Below are positions 61,710 through 64,000 of a DNA stretch of 64,000 nt, piece after piece (the stretch's first letter is position 1; each line of letters opens with the position of its first letter). This stretch comes from Streptacidiphilus sp. 4-A2 (lineage in GTDB: Bacteria > Actinomycetota > Actinomycetes > Streptomycetales > Streptomycetaceae). The notes below the pieces were generated by a model. It saw only the letters and a list, made by a program, of their open reading frames with translations, was not told the origin of the DNA and ran no database searches. A program made the position numbers and the translations under genes. The stretch lies in contig JAAFYY010000001.1 in the NCBI GenBank assembly GCA_014284505.1, positions 8,481,845 through 8,545,844 of the forward strand, read 5' to 3'.

Positions 61710-63201
61710 TCACCCGGGCAGCGGCTGGTTGAAGTAGGGGCTGTGTCCGGCCTGGGTGAAGCCGCTGAGTGCCGGGGCGGTGTCCAGGGCCAGGTCGCAG
61801 TCCGGGCCCGGCACGCTGGAGTCCCACTGCACCACCGCCCGGACGTCCGGCAGCAGCTGCCGCGCCACCTGCGGCACCTGCTGGTACCACGGCTGCTGGC
61901 GGCCCGGATCGGCCTGGTCCACGGCGGTGCTGTACTCGGCGAGCATCAGCGGCTTGGCCGCCGAGATGTGCGCCCGCAGCCAGGTGTAGGCGGGCAGTTC
62001 GGCCTGGGCGAAGGACAGCCACTGCGGATCGTGCCGGCAGCCGTAGTAGTTGTACTGGTCATAGGCGATCCAGTCGACATAGGAGTCGCCCGGGTACATC
62101 TCGGTGAACAGCTTCGCGTGCACCAGGTAGCCGGTGACGGTCCACACCCAGCGGACGTTGTCCACGCCCAGCTGCCGGAAGCGGTCCACGATGTGGCGGT
62201 AGGCGGCGACGAACTGGGCCGGGGTGCCGAAGGCCGGGGTGCGCGAGTCCATCTCCTGGTCCAGCGAGATCAGCACGGTGCGGCCGTAGGCCTTCACCCG
62301 CTCCGCCTGCGGGTCGATCACCGAGGCGTCGTAGTCCCCGGCGGCGATCTTCGCCCAGCCCAGCGGCACTTCGGGGCCGTTGCTGGCGGACCAGACGTCC
62401 GACTCCCAGGAGAGCATCAGCAGGTGGTTCCGGCCCAGCTGCTGCTCGGCCGGGTCGAGCAGCTCGCCCAGGTGCCGGGGCCCATGTCGTGGTAGGTGTA
62501 CACCAGGTCCAGCGGACGTCCGATCTGCTGCTCCAGCGCACCGACCGAGGCCACCAGGCCGTCCGGCCCGTTCGGCACGTACGCGCCCCACCAGGCGCCG
62601 CAGGGCGGCACCAGCTCGGAGGTGGCCGCGCAGCGGTCGCTGCCGCCGCCACCCGGCAGCGGCAGGTACAGCAGCAGTCCGAGCAGCAGGGCCAGTCCGG
62701 TGCCGATCGCGACCAGGGTCCGCCGCCGGGCGGCGGCCGCCTGGAGCAGCCGCCGCCGTTCGGCCCTGGTCATTCCGCGTCCCGCCCGGGCGCCGCGTCC
62801 GGCGGGCAGCGGCGGGCAGAGCGCGCAGACCGTGGTGAACGCGGCCAGCAGCGCCAGGGTGGCGAGCCCGCTGAAGGCGCCCGACAGCATCAGCGCGGTG
62901 GACATCAGGACCAGCGCGGACAGGCTGAGCAGCACCGTCAGCAGCAGGTTCTGCGCGGTCACCGTCCCGGGCCGGTCCTCGGCGCCGTCCGGGTCGCCGC
63001 CCCGCCGCCCGCCGCCCCGGCGCTTTCGGCACGCAGCCCGCGCAGGGCCGGGCGCAGCGGCCGCAGCGCCGCCGTCCCGGCCCGAACAGCAGGAACAGAC
63101 CCCACCGCGATCCGCAGCGGCGACGCGTCCGCCGCCAGGGACGCGCACAGCAGGGCGATCCAGCCGGTGACGGCCAGCGGCAGACGGGCCAGCAGTTTCA
63201 T
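61710..63201 (-). CDS. Membrane-anchored GH26-like glycoside hydrolase
   Basis: About 497 residues. The N-terminal third is membrane: LPLAVTGWIALLCASLAA, LLLTVLLSLSALVLMSTALM, ATLALLAAFTTVCALCPPLP and LVAIGTGLALLLGLLLYLPL. The outside domain reads CGAWWGAYVPNGPDGLVASV, WESDVWSASNGPEVPLGWAK, TVLISLDQEMDSRTPAFG (probable acid/base Glu), VDWIAYDQYNYYG and KPLMLAEYSTAVDQ (probable nucleophile Glu), a GH26/mannanase-like pattern. Breaks lie near 63110, 62995 and 62485. ATG 63201 overlaps the upstream stop (ATGA). It could trim the polymer during export. Confidence 0.8.
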
Positions 63202-64000
63202 TGCGCGCTCCCGGCGCCGGAGTCGGACGGCAGCACCTGGTAGACCACGCCGTCGGCGTTGCGCAGCACCACCCGGAACCGCGGCGAGGTGTTCAGCGAG
63301 GCCTCGATCCGCTGGATCGAGTCGGGCGGCAGCAGCCCGTCCATGGACACGTCCGCGAACTGCGCCCGGGTGAAAGACACATAGGAGTAGGCGTGCGGGT
63401 TCTGCTGGTGGATCCAGCCGGTCTGCTTCTGCCCGCCGAGGTAGCCGGCCGGGTCGGCCAGCAGCGCGCTGTTGGCGGCCGCGTCGTCGTCGGACAGCCA
63501 CCACAGCGTGTACTGCTGGTAGTTCCGGTAGGCGTCGGGGAAGTTGGGGGTGGCCGCGATGATCTGCGAGCCGGGCGGCGCGAGCGCGTAGAGCTGGTCC
63601 ACCAGCCGGATCTCGTCCGGCGGGAAGTAGTTGACCCGGTCCTTGCCGTAGTAGCTGGGGTAGAACGCGGCGGCGAGCAGCGCCAGTACGGCCACGTTCA
63701 GCAGCGCCGTGCGCCTCGGCTGCACCAGCGCGGTGGTCGACCGGCGGGCCCAGGAGACGGTGCGGCCGTTGGCCGGGCTGGGCTGGAGCGCGGCGGCGGC
63801 GAAGAAGGCCAGCCCGGGCAGCGCGAACATGTACACCCGGAAGATCATCTCGCCGCCGTAGTTGTTGGCCACGGCCAGCGGTATCGGCGACACCCCGAGC
63901 AGCAGCAGCGGCAGCCCGGCGCGGCGCAGCGGCGGATGCCGGAGCACCCCCACCACCGCCAGCACCGCGACCGCCGCCGACAGGCCCCGGTCCAAGGTAG
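63198..64000 (-). CDS. Multi-pass membrane protein, C-terminal part only
   Basis: The frame is open at the window edge. The visible ~265 residues have four or so TM spans (AAVAVLAVVGVLRHPPLRRA, LPLLLLGVSPIPLAVANNYG, IFRVYMFALPGLAFFAAAAL, LLNVAVLALLAAAFYPSYYG) and then a soluble domain (PPGSQIIAATPNFPDAYRNY, VVLRNADGVVYQVLPSD). The layout is that of GT-C-type glycosyltransferases or polysaccharide polymerases, but no signature is seen. It ends overlapping the GH26 start, so they form one operon. Confidence 0.75.
   Translation of the reverse strand, partial: TLDRGLSAAVAVLAVVGVLRHPPLRRAGLPLLLLGVSPIPLAVANNYGGEMIFRVYMFALPGLAFFAAAALQPSPANGRTVSWARRSTTALVQPRRTALLNVAVLALLAAAFYPSYYGKDRVNYFPPDEIRLVDQLYALAPPGSQIIAATPNFPDAYRNYQQYTLWWLSDDDAAANSALLADPAGYLGGQKQTGWIHQQNPHAYSYVSFTRAQFADVSMDGLLPPDSIQRIEASLNTSPRFRVVLRNADGVVYQVLPSDSGAGSAQ

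Overview
The window is very GC-rich actinobacterial DNA. Gene content points to the Streptomycetaceae (Streptomyces or a close relative such as Kitasatospora or Streptacidiphilus): a SUF operon headed by a SufR-type regulator, a PucR-regulated proline catabolism pair, a two-TerD-domain protein, a SigE-family sigma factor with an anti-sigma-like partner, an LAETG sortase substrate, and a long B12 operon with GTGA/ATGA stop-start overlaps. About half of the genes carry one or more single-base indels, mostly a missing or extra G or C in a short run. Conserved protein sequence resumes directly in another frame. I read these mainly as consensus or sequencing errors, so I annotate whole genes across the frame breaks and give approximate break positions.

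Layout. 1-6.2 kb: sufR (3' end)-sufB-sufD-Rieske ferredoxin-sufC-sufS-sufU-DUF59, the Fe-S cluster assembly operon. 6.4-8.2 kb: a conserved acidic protein of unknown function. 8.2-10.5 kb: an APC permease divergent from a TetR regulator, with a palindrome between them. 10.5-15.1 kb: a PucR regulator divergent from P5C dehydrogenase and proline dehydrogenase (proline to glutamate), with repeated CCGRYCGG sites between. 15.2-19.1 kb: a compositionally different island with two minus-strand DUF4157 (HELTH) proteins that share a leader but have unrelated C-terminal domains, the architecture of contractile-injection-system cargo. 19.5-22.4 kb: a membrane protein and a two-component system. 22.9-24.9 kb: a cyclodipeptide synthase plus a CYP121-like P450, matching the Mycobacterium tuberculosis Rv2275/Rv2276 mycocyclosin pair. 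25-31.2 kb: VOC protein, HTH protein, lipoprotein, DUF2079 membrane protein, TerD protein. 31.4-37.5 kb: aminopeptidase N, amidohydrolase, membrane proteins, uracil-DNA glycosylase. 37.5-40.1 kb: sigma factor, anti-sigma-like protein and a secreted protein. 40.2-45.9 kb: GntR/MFS pair, a class A PBP-like protein whose transpeptidase motifs are all degraded, and an LAETG-anchored surface protein. 45.9-53.7 kb: minus-strand corrin-ring operon cobI-cobM-cobL-cbiG/cobJ-cobH-cbiX-cobC below a cobalamin riboswitch and a 17-codon leader ORF. 53.8-64 kb: a polysaccharide-type locus with an ATP-grasp enzyme, a small coupled ORF, two GT2 glycosyltransferases, a phosphoribosyltransferase-like protein, a flippase, a polysaccharide deacetylase, a membrane-anchored GH26-like hydrolase and a multi-pass membrane protein cut by the window edge.

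The most unusual pieces are the DUF4157 pair, the mycocyclosin-type pair outside Mycobacterium, the PBP with a dead-looking transpeptidase domain, the riboswitch/leader arrangement and the polysaccharide locus. No tRNA, rRNA, CRISPR array, transposase or phage gene was seen.
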